NCBI RefSeq assembly: GCF_029360665.1
Contig: NZ_JARDUB010000004.1
Span: 62,001 to 126,000, forward strand
Reading direction: 5' to 3'
Length of the DNA: 64,000 nt
Origin: Eudoraea chungangensis
GTDB lineage: Bacteria; Bacteroidota; Bacteroidia; Flavobacteriales; Flavobacteriaceae
The notes under the pieces are model-generated. The model was not told the DNA's origin. It saw only the letters and a program-made list of their open reading frames with translations, and did no database searches. This document shows, one piece after another, positions 35,938 to 45,757 of the stretch. The translations under genes and the position numbers were made by a program. Numbering within the stretch: position 1 is the stretch's first letter; each line of letters begins with the position of its first letter.

Positions 35938-37698
35938 ATGATGACAATTAGAAAAACTAAACAATTAGGAATTATCGCCCTGAGTGCCCTTGTCTTGGGT
36001 ATCTCTTGTAGCGATGAGTTTTTAGAAGTTCCGCCTGCTGCTTCCCTAGGGGATGCTCAGTTGGGAACTAAAGATGGTATCGAAGGTTTATTAATCGGTA
36101 CATACGCTGCACTTAACGGTGTTTTCGGTAACAGATTTGAAGGCCCTAACCATTGGATTACAGGATCTATCATGGGAGGAGATGCCAACAAAGGAACGGA
36201 TGCTGGGGATTATTCCTCTATTAACCCAATTCAAAGGTATGAGACAGATCCTACAAGTGGGGACCTTAACAACCTTTGGAGAGGTCGTTTTGAAGGAGTA
36301 GCTAGAGCAAATAGAGTTTTAGCCACAATTACCAACAGTCCGGATGCCTTACAACCTGCAGATTTAGCAAGAATTTCAGGAGAAGCAAGAATGTTAAGAG
36401 GTCATTTCTATTTTGATCTAAAGAAGCATTTTGGCAATATCCCGGTTTTTGATGAAACTATTCCACCAGATGAAGTAATTGTACTTCCAAACAATGGTGA
36501 TGCATGGGCGCAAATTGAAGCAGACTTCCAGTATGCTTATGACAACCTTCCTGCTGTAACCGATGCAGGGCGTGTTAACAAATGGGCTGCTGCTGCTTAT
36601 ATGGGAAAAGCCAAACTTTACCAGGGTAAATTCGGAGAGGCCATAACTTGGTTTAACGACGTAATTAGTAATGGTGTTACTCCAACTGGAGAAAAGTATG
36701 CCTTATTAGATAACATTGCTGAGATTTACAATGCAGAGTTTGATAACCATGCAGAATCTGTAATGGATGTTGAATCGGCTAACAACACAGGTAGTACCGC
36801 AAATGCAAATTACTTTGATGACCTTAACTATCCTTACAATACAGGTCCTGATGGTCCTGGTAACTGTTGTGGATTTTTCCAGCCAAGTATAGAGCTAGGT
36901 AACTCTTACCGAACTGGAGCAGATGGTCTACCATTATTAGACGGTTCTTATAATGACCCTGCTAATGAAGTTGCTAATAACTTTAAGTGGGTGGTAGTAG
37001 ATGGTAACGATGAGGCATCTTTTGTCCCTGACGCTAATCCATTAGATCCTAGAATCGACTTTGCAATGGGAAGAATGGGATTACCGTATTTAGATTGGAT
37101 AGATCACCCAGGTTCTGCTTGGATTAGATCGTTCCCTTATGCCGGTCCTTATTCTCCTAAAAAGTATATCTACTACAAGTCTCAAGAAAACACTTTTACG
37201 GATGGAAGTTCTTGGACTAGAGGTTATGCTCTTATGAACTATACCATTATCCGATACGCAGATGTATTATTAATGGCTGCTGAAGCTGAAATTGAGGCTG
37301 GAAGTCTTGCAACTGCATTAGACTACATAAATCAAGTTCGTAGAAGAGCTGCTAATTCAGAGTTTTGGGTGAAAGCATCCGATGGTTCTGGAGCTAATGC
37401 TGCAAACTATGTAATCTCTGAATACACTACTTTAGGTAGCCAAGAGCAAGCGAGAGAAATTGTACGATTCGAAAGAAAACTAGAACTTTCTGGAGAAGGA
37501 CATCGTTTCTTCGACCTTGTAAGATGGGGAGTAGCTGCTGAAACAATTAACGCTTATTTAGGTTATGAATCTCAGTACTTAGTAACTAAATTCGGTGGGG
37601 CTAGCTTTACTGCTGGAAAAAGTGAACTTTACCCAATACCTCAAGCGCAAATTGATATTCAAGGACCTGATGTTCTTACGCAGAATCCAGGATATTAA
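35938..37698 (+). CDS. SusD/RagB family glycan-binding lipoprotein
   Basis: Surface lipoprotein that caps the SusC barrel and binds glycan. From 35938 it has 586 residues with lipobox Cys24 (LGISCSDEF), an N-terminal SusD-like domain with TPR helices (RMLRGHFYFDLKKHFGNIP near 152-170), and the C-terminal SusD domain ending LYPIPQAQIDIQGPDVLTQNPGY. A TTG at 35923 and an ATG at 35941 are alternative starts. It is cotranscribed with susC and followed by a clear terminator. Confidence 0.95.
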   Translation: MMTIRKTKQLGIIALSALVLGISCSDEFLEVPPAASLGDAQLGTKDGIEGLLIGTYAALNGVFGNRFEGPNHWITGSIMGGDANKGTDAGDYSSINPIQRYETDPTSGDLNNLWRGRFEGVARANRVLATITNSPDALQPADLARISGEARMLRGHFYFDLKKHFGNIPVFDETIPPDEVIVLPNNGDAWAQIEADFQYAYDNLPAVTDAGRVNKWAAAAYMGKAKLYQGKFGEAITWFNDVISNGVTPTGEKYALLDNIAEIYNAEFDNHAESVMDVESANNTGSTANANYFDDLNYPYNTGPDGPGNCCGFFQPSIELGNSYRTGADGLPLLDGSYNDPANEVANNFKWVVVDGNDEASFVPDANPLDPRIDFAMGRMGLPYLDWIDHPGSAWIRSFPYAGPYSPKKYIYYKSQENTFTDGSSWTRGYALMNYTIIRYADVLLMAAEAEIEAGSLATALDYINQVRRRAANSEFWVKASDGSGANAANYVISEYTTLGSQEQAREIVRFERKLELSGEGHRFFDLVRWGVAAETINAYLGYESQYLVTKFGGASFTAGKSELYPIPQAQIDIQGPDVLTQNPGY

Positions 37699-37721
37699 TT
37701 CTTTATAGCATAAATGATTGA

Positions 37722-37748
37722 AAAGGCCGCTGAAAAGCGGCCTTTTTA
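37722..37748 (+). terminator. intrinsic terminator after susD
   Basis: AAAGGCCGCT (37722-37731), loop GAAA, AGCGGCCTTT (37736-37745), then TTA. Perfect 10-base GC-rich stem with a T-run, 24 bases after the susD stop. Confidence 0.88.
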
Positions 37749-37804
37749 TTTGTTCATGTGCCAGGGTTCTTGCATTTTTGTATGTTGACTCAAACAATCT
37801 AAAG

Positions 37805-40800
37805 ATGAAGCTAACAACCCTCTCGTTAACTGCTACTATTTTATTTGCCTTTTTATTTGGTTGTAAAAAAATAAAAACGGCCCCTACCCTATTTACTGTG
37901 GTACCACAGGAGCATTCAGGACTCTCCTTTACTAACCAATTAACCGAAAACGATTCCATAAATATTTTAGACAATGAATTTGTCTATAACGGTTCAGGAG
38001 TAGCTTTGGGAGATTTAAATGGAGACGGAATAGACGATATTTTTTTAGCTGCCAACCAAGTAGATAATAAGCTATATTTAAATCAAGGAGAACTTAGGTT
38101 TACTGATGTTTCAGAAGATGCAAATATAGGCAAGCCGAACAAGCTCATTTGGTCGTCCGGAGTATCTATTCTGGATATTAATCTAGATGGCAAAGAGGAT
38201 ATATACATTTGTAACACTTTCTACAAGGATGCTAGTTCAAGACAAAACCTGCTTTATATCAATCAAGGGAATAACGAAGCTAACATCCCAGTATTTAAAG
38301 AAATGGCGCGCGAATATGGGGTTGCCGATGACACCTATTCTTCACATGCCCAATTTTTCGACTATGACAACGATGGGGATTTAGACTTGTTTATAGGAGT
38401 TAATCGCATTGAGGGAATTAATCCGTCTCAGTTTAGCCCGTTAGAAGATGATGGAACCTCTATGAGCAGAGATCGGCTGTACAGAAATGACTGGAATGCA
38501 GAATTACAGCATCCTGTATTTACCGATGTCTCAGAAGCAGCAGGTATACGATACCACGGCTATAGTCATAGTACTCTTATCCATGATTTTAACGGTGATG
38601 GGTGGATGGACATATACGTCGCTAACGATTTTCTAAGTAACGATCTTATCTATATTAACAATCGGGATAAGACCTTTACCAACAGAGCTGGGGATCTTTT
38701 TAAACATTTTAGTCTATCCTCTATGGGTAGTGATATTGCCGATGTGACCAACAATGGTAAAATGGATATTTTTACCTCAGAAATGCAGCCATATTACAAC
38801 AAACGTAAAAAGCTATTTCAGGGACCCAGTAGCTACCAGAAGGAAATATTTACTAAAAAATATAACTATGAGTCACAATATACCCGAAATACCCTGCAGA
38901 TAAATTTGGGAACAAACCCGGAAACTGATTTACCAATTTTTGGTGATGCAGGAATGTTTGCAGGAGTCCAAGAGACGGATTGGAGCTGGGCTCCCCTGTT
39001 TGCAGACTATGACAATGATGGCTGGCAAGATCTTTTCATAACCAATGGCTTTCCTAAAGATGTTACGGACAGAGATTTTGGAGATTTTAGATCTACTGCA
39101 AGTCGGCTAGTTAGTAAAGAAAAACTCATTTCTGCCATTCCGGAAATTAAAATCCCAAATTTTATGTTTCGCAATACAGGCGATTTAAATTTTGAAGATG
39201 TAACCGAATCCTGGGGGCTAAATTTTGGAACTTTTTCTAATGGTGCAGCCTATGGAGATTTAGATGCCGATGGAGATTTAGACTTGGTAATTAATAACAT
39301 CAATGACCCTGTTTTACTGCTCGAAAACAAAGCGAACGAAATTTTACCTGAACAACACTTTCTTCGAATAAAACTAAATGGACGCGAGTTAAATCCCGCG
39401 GCCTTCGGTAGTGAAGTAGTAGTATATAGTCAAGGAAAACAACAACGAAAATCTGTCCTTTCAGGGAGAGGATACCTTTCTAAACCAGAGAGTACACTTC
39501 ATTTTGGGATGGGAACGACCTCAGAAATAGACTCTGTAAAGATCATATGGCCGGGAAGACAAATACAAAAACTGATCAACCCTACGGTAGACAAATTGAT
39601 CGAAATTAACTATAATGCCGCTGATTTAGGTACAGATACTACATCTATTAAGCCTGCCTTATTAGCAGAGGTTTCCGAAATTCTAAACCTAAACTTTTTG
39701 AGTGAGGATGACGATTTTATTGATTTTAACTTTCAAAGGACCCTCCCGCATAAGTTTTCACAATATGGCCCTTCTCTGGCTGTAGGCGACATCAATGGCG
39801 ATGGTTTGGATGATTTATTCCTTGGAAGTACCAGAGGTTTTAAAGAAAGGTGGTTTATTCAAAAGACAGATGGAGGGTTTTTTCAGCAGGAGGTCGACTA
39901 TAAGAATGGGGAGTCTCTAGTAGAAGAGGATGCAGGAACCTTACTTTTCGATGTTGACGGGGACCAGGACCTGGATCTTTATATTGCCAGAGGTTCTGCT
40001 CAATACCCAATCGGCAGTCCTTTTTATCAAGACATTCTATTACTAAATGACGGCAATGGCAATTATTCTGAGGCCAAAAATGCGTTGCCACCACTTCGCC
40101 ATAATAGCTCTAGTGTTAGTGCCGCAGATTTTGACAAAGATGGGGATCTGGATCTGTTTGTAGGTAGTAGAGTTTTGCCCATGGCTTACCCTAGCCCAGA
40201 CAGGTCATTTATTTTAAGGAATGATACCGATAATAATGGTCCTAAATTCACAGATGCAACATTAGAAGTTGCCCAGGAATTAGAATTTCCAGGTCTTATA
40301 AGTGACGGTCTATGGACCGATTTCAACGGAGACTCTTGGCCAGATCTTGTTCTAGCAGGAGAATGGATGCCACTTCAGTTTTATGAAAACCAGGAAGGGA
40401 AACTAAAAAATATTACGCAACAATCCGGCATTGCAAAATTTTCTGGCTGGTGGAATAGTTTAAGTGCTGCAGACTTAGATAACGACGGAGACATGGACTA
40501 TGTTGCTGGTAATTTTGGAGAAAATATAAATTTTAAAGCAGCAGAAGATAGCCCAATTCGCTTATATGCCAAGGACCTAGATGATAACGGCATGATAGAC
40601 CCGTTTCTCTCTTATTATCTAAGAGACAGCGCCGGGGTTAAAAAAGAATATTTATACCATCCCTGGCAAGATATGGTTAAGCAATATGTCGCCATTAGAA
40701 AACGATTTAATTCGTTTGGTGCGTTCGGAGAAGCTACGCTGCCAGAAGTCTTCCCTCCAGGTTTACTGGACGACGCCACCGTTTTGGAGTTTAATTATAT

Positions 40801-41371
40801 GAAAACTTCCTGGATAGAAAACTTGGGCGATGGTTCCTTTAAAATACACGCTTTGCCAATAGAAGCACAAATAGCTCCTGTTTACGGTATTCTTACAACG
40901 GATATAGATTACGATAACCTTGTAGACATTGTTCTGATAGGAAACGATTTTGGAATGGAGGTTCAACAGGGTCCAGCGGACGCATTTGTGGGACTTATTC
41001 TTAAAAACCATGGCAATGGGTCGTTTAAATCCATTCCCCTCGAAAATAGCAGGTTTTATGTGCCTGGAGACGCCAAAAGTCTTGTGAAGCTAAATAATAA
41101 CAGCAAGCCATTAATAATAGCCTCACAGAACAATGACTATTTAAAGGCTTTTCAAGTGAATACTAACAATAAGTTGCAATGGATCCCACTTACAGCGGAT
41201 GAGGTTAAGGCTAAAATATTCTTTGAGGATAACAGCATACAAATACAAGAATTCTACTGGGGGTCATCTTTTCAATCTCAATCGAGCAGGCAGATAGAGA
41301 TTTCGCCTCAGGTAAAAATGGTGGAAATCTTTGATAGCAGGACTAAAAAGACGAGAACCTTAGAGTTTTAG
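37805..41371 (+). CDS. giant FG-GAP/VCBS and ASPIC/UnbV repeat lipoprotein
   Basis: A 1188-residue exported protein from the ATG at 37805; a longer reading from 37718 would cover the terminator and lacks a signal. Lipobox Cys20 (FAFLFGCKK). Repeated calcium-binding FG-GAP motifs of the form DxNxDGxxD occur throughout (DLNGDGIDDIFLA, DYDNDGDLDLFIG, DINGDGLDDLFLG and others), giving two beta-propellers, with an ASPIC/UnbV-type domain between them near 510-590. Such proteins are frequent in flavobacterial glycan loci but their role is not established; surface binding or adhesion is a guess. It meets the downstream sulfatase tail to tail with a 4-base overlap. Confidence 0.88.
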   Translation: MKLTTLSLTATILFAFLFGCKKIKTAPTLFTVVPQEHSGLSFTNQLTENDSINILDNEFVYNGSGVALGDLNGDGIDDIFLAANQVDNKLYLNQGELRFTDVSEDANIGKPNKLIWSSGVSILDINLDGKEDIYICNTFYKDASSRQNLLYINQGNNEANIPVFKEMAREYGVADDTYSSHAQFFDYDNDGDLDLFIGVNRIEGINPSQFSPLEDDGTSMSRDRLYRNDWNAELQHPVFTDVSEAAGIRYHGYSHSTLIHDFNGDGWMDIYVANDFLSNDLIYINNRDKTFTNRAGDLFKHFSLSSMGSDIADVTNNGKMDIFTSEMQPYYNKRKKLFQGPSSYQKEIFTKKYNYESQYTRNTLQINLGTNPETDLPIFGDAGMFAGVQETDWSWAPLFADYDNDGWQDLFITNGFPKDVTDRDFGDFRSTASRLVSKEKLISAIPEIKIPNFMFRNTGDLNFEDVTESWGLNFGTFSNGAAYGDLDADGDLDLVINNINDPVLLLENKANEILPEQHFLRIKLNGRELNPAAFGSEVVVYSQGKQQRKSVLSGRGYLSKPESTLHFGMGTTSEIDSVKIIWPGRQIQKLINPTVDKLIEINYNAADLGTDTTSIKPALLAEVSEILNLNFLSEDDDFIDFNFQRTLPHKFSQYGPSLAVGDINGDGLDDLFLGSTRGFKERWFIQKTDGGFFQQEVDYKNGESLVEEDAGTLLFDVDGDQDLDLYIARGSAQYPIGSPFYQDILLLNDGNGNYSEAKNALPPLRHNSSSVSAADFDKDGDLDLFVGSRVLPMAYPSPDRSFILRNDTDNNGPKFTDATLEVAQELEFPGLISDGLWTDFNGDSWPDLVLAGEWMPLQFYENQEGKLKNITQQSGIAKFSGWWNSLSAADLDNDGDMDYVAGNFGENINFKAAEDSPIRLYAKDLDDNGMIDPFLSYYLRDSAGVKKEYLYHPWQDMVKQYVAIRKRFNSFGAFGEATLPEVFPPGLLDDATVLEFNYMKTSWIENLGDGSFKIHALPIEAQIAPVYGILTTDIDYDNLVDIVLIGNDFGMEVQQGPADAFVGLILKNHGNGSFKSIPLENSRFYVPGDAKSLVKLNNNSKPLIIASQNNDYLKAFQVNTNNKLQWIPLTADEVKAKIFFEDNSIQIQEFYWGSSFQSQSSRQIEISPQVKMVEIFDSRTKKTRTLEF

Positions 41372-42837
41372 TGTTCGTTTGCATGTTTAAAATCCCCGAA
41401 GCGATATTTAACCGTGCGTTTTAGAGGAATATTCATTCCATTGGTAGCTTCAAGCCAATCATATATGGCAGACGACATAGACTTCGCCGTATCCTGTAAT
41501 GCAGGATCCGCGATTAGATTGTACATTTCATCCGGATCGTTTACAAGATCATACAACTCGTTTCTATCCCAAATACCATGGTATTTTATGTATTTGTACT
41601 TGTCTGTTCTCATTCCAAACACTGTAGGTGTCATCGGAAAATCGTATTCCCAATAATACTCGTAAAAGATCTCTTTTCTCGGAGTAATGGAACTATCGCC
41701 GGTTAGAATTGGAATAAAAGAAACTCCGGGCATATTTTTAGGCTGTTCTACCCCCGCTTCGGCTAATACAGTAGGCCCTATATCTATATTCTGTACCATT
41801 TGCTGAGGAACTTGTCCACCTTCAAATAATTCTGGGCATCTAACTAACAAAGGAACCTTTACAGATTCTTCATAAAAATGTCTTTTATCAATTAAACCAT
41901 GTTCTCCCCAACTAAAACCGTTGTCGCCCATATAAATAACCAAAGTAGACTCGTCTAGCCCTTCTTTCTTCAGATAATCCATAACGGTACCTACACTTTC
42001 ATCTACTCCTAAAAGGGTTTCACAATAGTCTACTACCATTTCATAAAAGTCTTTGTTAGAATGGTACATATAGTCTACACCGTGCCAGCTTATTCTTTGG
42101 TCGGCCACCCATTGCGGCCATTTAAGGTCTCTGTACTTCCCTGTTTTCGTTTGATCATAGGTAGAGGGAAGCGATATCTTTTTCCCTTTATACAATCCCT
42201 TGTGACGTTTGGCAGGTTTAAAAGCTGCGTGTACTGCTTTGTGCGATAAGTACAGAAAGAAGGGCTTATTCTTATCTCTATTGTCTAACCAATCTACGGC
42301 GTGCTCGGTTAAAAGATCTGTAATATACGTAGAGTCCTTATAAGCAACGCGTTTGCCATTTATGTTCAGAGTAGGGTTGTAATAAACCCCCTGTCCTGGA
42401 AAACTTTCCCAATGTGTAAAACCCGGTTGTGGCTCATCTCCATGATCTCCCATATGCCACTTTCCAAAAAATCCAGTCTGATATCCTGCTTTCACCAAAT
42501 ACTCCGGAAAATAAGTAAGGTTTCCAGGATCAGGAGCCTGATTATCTACAATAGTATGGCTATGGGAAAATTGTCCGGTTAAAATAGACGCCCTACTCGG
42601 AGAACAGAGGGAAGTAGTTACAAAGGTGTTTGGTAAATAAGCGCCATCTGCAGCTAACTTGTCCATATTCGGAGTCTCTAACCAAGGAACCTTCCCGGTA
42701 AAACCCATATAATCATATCGGTGATCATCGGTCAAAATAAATATTACATTTCGCGCTTTCTTTTTCTGCGCATAGCCAGGGTTTACAAAAACTAAGGCAA
42801 ATAATACCAATACAGTACACTTAATAAAAAATCTCAT
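41368..42837 (-). CDS. formylglycine sulfatase, secreted
   Basis: Third type I sulfatase of the window, 489 residues, with a cleavable signal ending NPGYAQ rather than a lipobox. Metal motif TDDHRYD at about 36-42, Cys78 in CSPSR (78-82) as the formylglycine precursor, GKWHMGDHG and YMGDNGFSWGEHG as further catalytic parts. The DDHRYD form is shared with several hexose and GlcNAc O-sulfatase groups, so the position cleaved is open. It lies 11 bases after the GH9 gene and belongs to the same minus-strand run. Confidence 0.93.
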   Translation of the reverse strand: MRFFIKCTVLVLFALVFVNPGYAQKKKARNVIFILTDDHRYDYMGFTGKVPWLETPNMDKLAADGAYLPNTFVTTSLCSPSRASILTGQFSHSHTIVDNQAPDPGNLTYFPEYLVKAGYQTGFFGKWHMGDHGDEPQPGFTHWESFPGQGVYYNPTLNINGKRVAYKDSTYITDLLTEHAVDWLDNRDKNKPFFLYLSHKAVHAAFKPAKRHKGLYKGKKISLPSTYDQTKTGKYRDLKWPQWVADQRISWHGVDYMYHSNKDFYEMVVDYCETLLGVDESVGTVMDYLKKEGLDESTLVIYMGDNGFSWGEHGLIDKRHFYEESVKVPLLVRCPELFEGGQVPQQMVQNIDIGPTVLAEAGVEQPKNMPGVSFIPILTGDSSITPRKEIFYEYYWEYDFPMTPTVFGMRTDKYKYIKYHGIWDRNELYDLVNDPDEMYNLIADPALQDTAKSMSSAIYDWLEATNGMNIPLKRTVKYRFGDFKHANEH

Positions 42838-42848
42838 TTAATAAATTT

Positions 42849-44600
42849 TTAATTTGATTCATTTTCTAAAAAACCTAATATGTAGGTCAAGGGAGCGTTC
42901 CAATTTAGGCATATTTCATTACTTGCAAAACTCTCTTCTACATCTACCCAACTTTTCATCGGAGCTACTCCTTCAGGATAGCTAACTCCGGCTGAGGCAT
43001 CTTGTTGTCTGGAATTCGGGCCTCCGGAAAGAAGGCCTGGTACGGGCTCAACAATTCTATCTGCGGCACTCTGCCTATGGTGAATAAACATCGGTGTTTT
43101 CTTTCCATAGCCTGTAACAAAACTATAGCCAGTGGCATTAGTGCCTAAAATATAATTAGCCGATTGTTGTACCGCTGCGAGATAAGAGGAATCCCTATTA
43201 ATTCTATAAGCAGCAGCTATGACCATTGCAGCGTTTAAAACATCGCTATTAGAGCCCCATTGAAAATCATCCACAGCCTGAAAATATGCTAATTCCTTAG
43301 TTCTTTCCACTAAAACCGCCCCCTCTTGTAGAATACCTTCTTCTAGAGCCTTATAAAGCGCTTCAGGTAGTTTGTCTTTATGCTCCAAAAGAGAAAACAT
43401 ACCTATAAATCTCATGAAGCCCGTCCAACTTTCACCAGCATTAAAGCTAAAGTTTAAAGCCTGTTCTGCCAAAATATCTAAATACATGGTATCTTCCGTC
43501 GCCAAAAACAATTCGGCGGTGGCCCAAAACCATTCGTCATCAAAATTTTTGTCCCCGTATTCCCCTGTACTAATATCTTCTGGATTCTGAAACGCAATGT
43601 CAGGATTCTTTTGCGCCCATATATATGCTCTTTTTGACCGTTCTAGACACTCTTTTGCAAAATCTGCGTCTATTACAGAAAATATTCTTGATGCCATTGC
43701 AGAAGAAGCAGCAAAATCTAAACTTGCCGCTGTTCCCTTCCCAACGACATAGCGCTTGTTGATGGCCTCATCAGGCATTACCATTCCCTCAAAGGACTTA
43801 GTTGTTAGTTTGTGAAACAAGCCCCCATCGGTATCCTGCATTGTCATGGTCCAATTAATTTCATATCTCAATTCATCTAAATAATCGCTAACACCATTAT
43901 TACTTTCGGGAATATTGAGTGCATTGTCCTCCAAAACATTTGGATATTGTTCCTCTAAGAGGAGTAGCTGCCCAAGTGGAAATGAGGCGTTCACAATATA
44001 TTTATTGTAATCCCCGGCATCGTACCAGCCGCCCGGAGAACTTCTAAAACCTGAAGAATATCCACTGGATGGATGGTATAAGACCGAATCATCCGGATGT
44101 CCCATCGGGCGTTTCCATTTCCCAGCATACTTTTCCTTCAAGGCTGTACTTACTCTTTGATAATATAAGGCCTTTATGGATCCTAAGAATACCGGTTTTA
44201 ATATATTCTTAGCTATTTGAAAAGGGAAAGACTTCCCGAAACCCTCTATATGTAACGCATATTCTCCTTCTTCCTGAAAAGAAGTGAAGTCCGCAAGGCG
44301 TACTTTTTCACCTGCTAAGCTCCAGTCTTTAGGCTCGGAGAGCTTTCCGCCAAAGACAATCTCATCCGTTTGAGTATTCACCAGCGTAAAGTTCAAGGAG
44401 GAAGGACTATCTACAATGACAGCTTTTTTAATCGCCTCTGGATAATACCCAATTTGATTTAAGCGAATTCCGTCCTTAATGAGATTTTCCTTTACAGATG
44501 GTCCTTGACTACAGCCGATAAAGAGAATTCCCAAAATCAAAATACACAGGGAATGTTTTCGGGTTTTGTGCCAAAGATTCGTCCAGAAATAGTTTTTCAT
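42849..44600 (-). CDS. glycoside hydrolase family 9 lipoprotein
   Basis: Inverting endo- or exo-beta-glucanase-type enzyme, 583 residues. Lipobox Cys30 (LFIGC) puts it in a membrane leaflet. Residues about 40-130 form the Ig-like CelD N-terminal domain (IRLNQIGYYPEA start). The (alpha/alpha)6 barrel carries the catalytic-base motif DAGD at 194-197 and the general acid Glu562 in NEICLNWNAPL. GH9 mostly cuts beta-1,4-glucan, but family members also act on xanthan- and glucosamine-type backbones, so here it may cut a sulfated or branched beta-glucan backbone. Confidence 0.92.
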   Translation of the reverse strand: MKNYFWTNLWHKTRKHSLCILILGILFIGCSQGPSVKENLIKDGIRLNQIGYYPEAIKKAVIVDSPSSLNFTLVNTQTDEIVFGGKLSEPKDWSLAGEKVRLADFTSFQEEGEYALHIEGFGKSFPFQIAKNILKPVFLGSIKALYYQRVSTALKEKYAGKWKRPMGHPDDSVLYHPSSGYSSGFRSSPGGWYDAGDYNKYIVNASFPLGQLLLLEEQYPNVLEDNALNIPESNNGVSDYLDELRYEINWTMTMQDTDGGLFHKLTTKSFEGMVMPDEAINKRYVVGKGTAASLDFAASSAMASRIFSVIDADFAKECLERSKRAYIWAQKNPDIAFQNPEDISTGEYGDKNFDDEWFWATAELFLATEDTMYLDILAEQALNFSFNAGESWTGFMRFIGMFSLLEHKDKLPEALYKALEEGILQEGAVLVERTKELAYFQAVDDFQWGSNSDVLNAAMVIAAAYRINRDSSYLAAVQQSANYILGTNATGYSFVTGYGKKTPMFIHHRQSAADRIVEPVPGLLSGGPNSRQQDASAGVSYPEGVAPMKSWVDVEESFASNEICLNWNAPLTYILGFLENESN

Positions 44601-44611
44601 GATTATCCTTT

Positions 44612-45709
44612 TTATTCTTTATTCACGTCAGTTAACTCTTCCTTTTCCGTTGGTTTGCCCCTCCACCAGGTGGCCAAGGAAGATCCTGTAATATTCATCA
44701 TAGGCCCGAAAACTGCGGGTGCAAGACCCATGGTGGCAACCCGGCCCATTTCCAAAGCTATTCCCGATGCCAAGCCTGCATTTTGCATACCCACTTCAAA
44801 AGCCACAGTACGTGCAGATTTTTTATCTAACCCAAACAGACGACTACCCCAGTAACCAAAAAGATACCCAATAGAATTATGTAACAAAACAGCTACTATT
44901 AATAGAAGTCCTAAGGTAAGTAATGCGTCTCTCCCAGCGGCTGTGATAATTGTAATAATTACCGCAATTCCCCCCATGGAAATAACTGGCATGGCCTTAT
45001 CTAGCCATACAAATTTTCCATGAGCAAACCTATTAAAGATTAAGCCAGCAATTATGGGAAGGATTACTATTTTAACGATGCTCCATAACATGCCCCAAAA
45101 ATCTATGGGTACTAACTCATTAGCCAAAAGCTTCATGAGAAGTGGTGTAAAAACCGGAGCCAATAAAGTAGCCACTGCAGTTAATGTAAGTGAAAGTGCC
45201 AAATTCGATCCAGAAATATAAGACATGACATTAGAAGCCAAACCACTGGGGGAACTTCCGACCAAAATTATGCCGGCGGCAATTTCGGGGGGAAATCCAA
45301 ATAAATAGGCCAATCCAAATCCAACAAAAGGCATTATAGTAAATTGACATAATAATCCAACCAGAACACCTTTTGGCATCTTTATAACCCCTTTAAAGTC
45401 CTTTAAGCTCATGGCAGTTCCCATCCCAAACATTATTATCATCAAAAGAGGAACAATAAGTTTTTTTAAGTCGAACCCTCCCAAAGAGGTAAAAAAAGCA
45501 GGGTAATACATAGAGGCCGTTACGGCGGCAAAAATTAGTATGGTAAACGAAAACCCTTTTAAACTTGGGCTATGTCTAATGGCCCAGGCCAGAGATAAAA
45601 ACAAAAGAATTAAAAGTGGCCCAAGATAGTTCCATAGACCGAAAACGACTGCCATAAGTGTTAAAACAAAGGCTGTGAAAAAAATGATCCAACTTACTTT
45701 TTTAGACAT
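44612..45709 (-). CDS. bile acid:sodium symporter (BASS) family transporter
   Basis: Integral membrane protein of 365 residues with about ten hydrophobic segments. The BASS pattern is clear in MIIMFGMGTAMSLKDFKGV near 91-109, VGSSPSGLASNVMSYISGSN and FEVGMQNAGLASGIA. BASS proteins bring in organic anions (bile acids, pyruvate, keto acids) with sodium. Lying between GH9 and the hexonate enzymes on the same strand, it is a candidate for uptake of an acidic sugar or keto acid. Confidence 0.9.
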   Translation of the reverse strand: MSKKVSWIIFFTAFVLTLMAVVFGLWNYLGPLLILLFLSLAWAIRHSPSLKGFSFTILIFAAVTASMYYPAFFTSLGGFDLKKLIVPLLMIIMFGMGTAMSLKDFKGVIKMPKGVLVGLLCQFTIMPFVGFGLAYLFGFPPEIAAGIILVGSSPSGLASNVMSYISGSNLALSLTLTAVATLLAPVFTPLLMKLLANELVPIDFWGMLWSIVKIVILPIIAGLIFNRFAHGKFVWLDKAMPVISMGGIAVIITIITAAGRDALLTLGLLLIVAVLLHNSIGYLFGYWGSRLFGLDKKSARTVAFEVGMQNAGLASGIALEMGRVATMGLAPAVFGPMMNITGSSLATWWRGKPTEKEELTDVNKE

Positions 45710-45757
45710 AATTCTTGTATGTTTTAACTTTTGAAAAACTTATAAGTAAACATTTTT

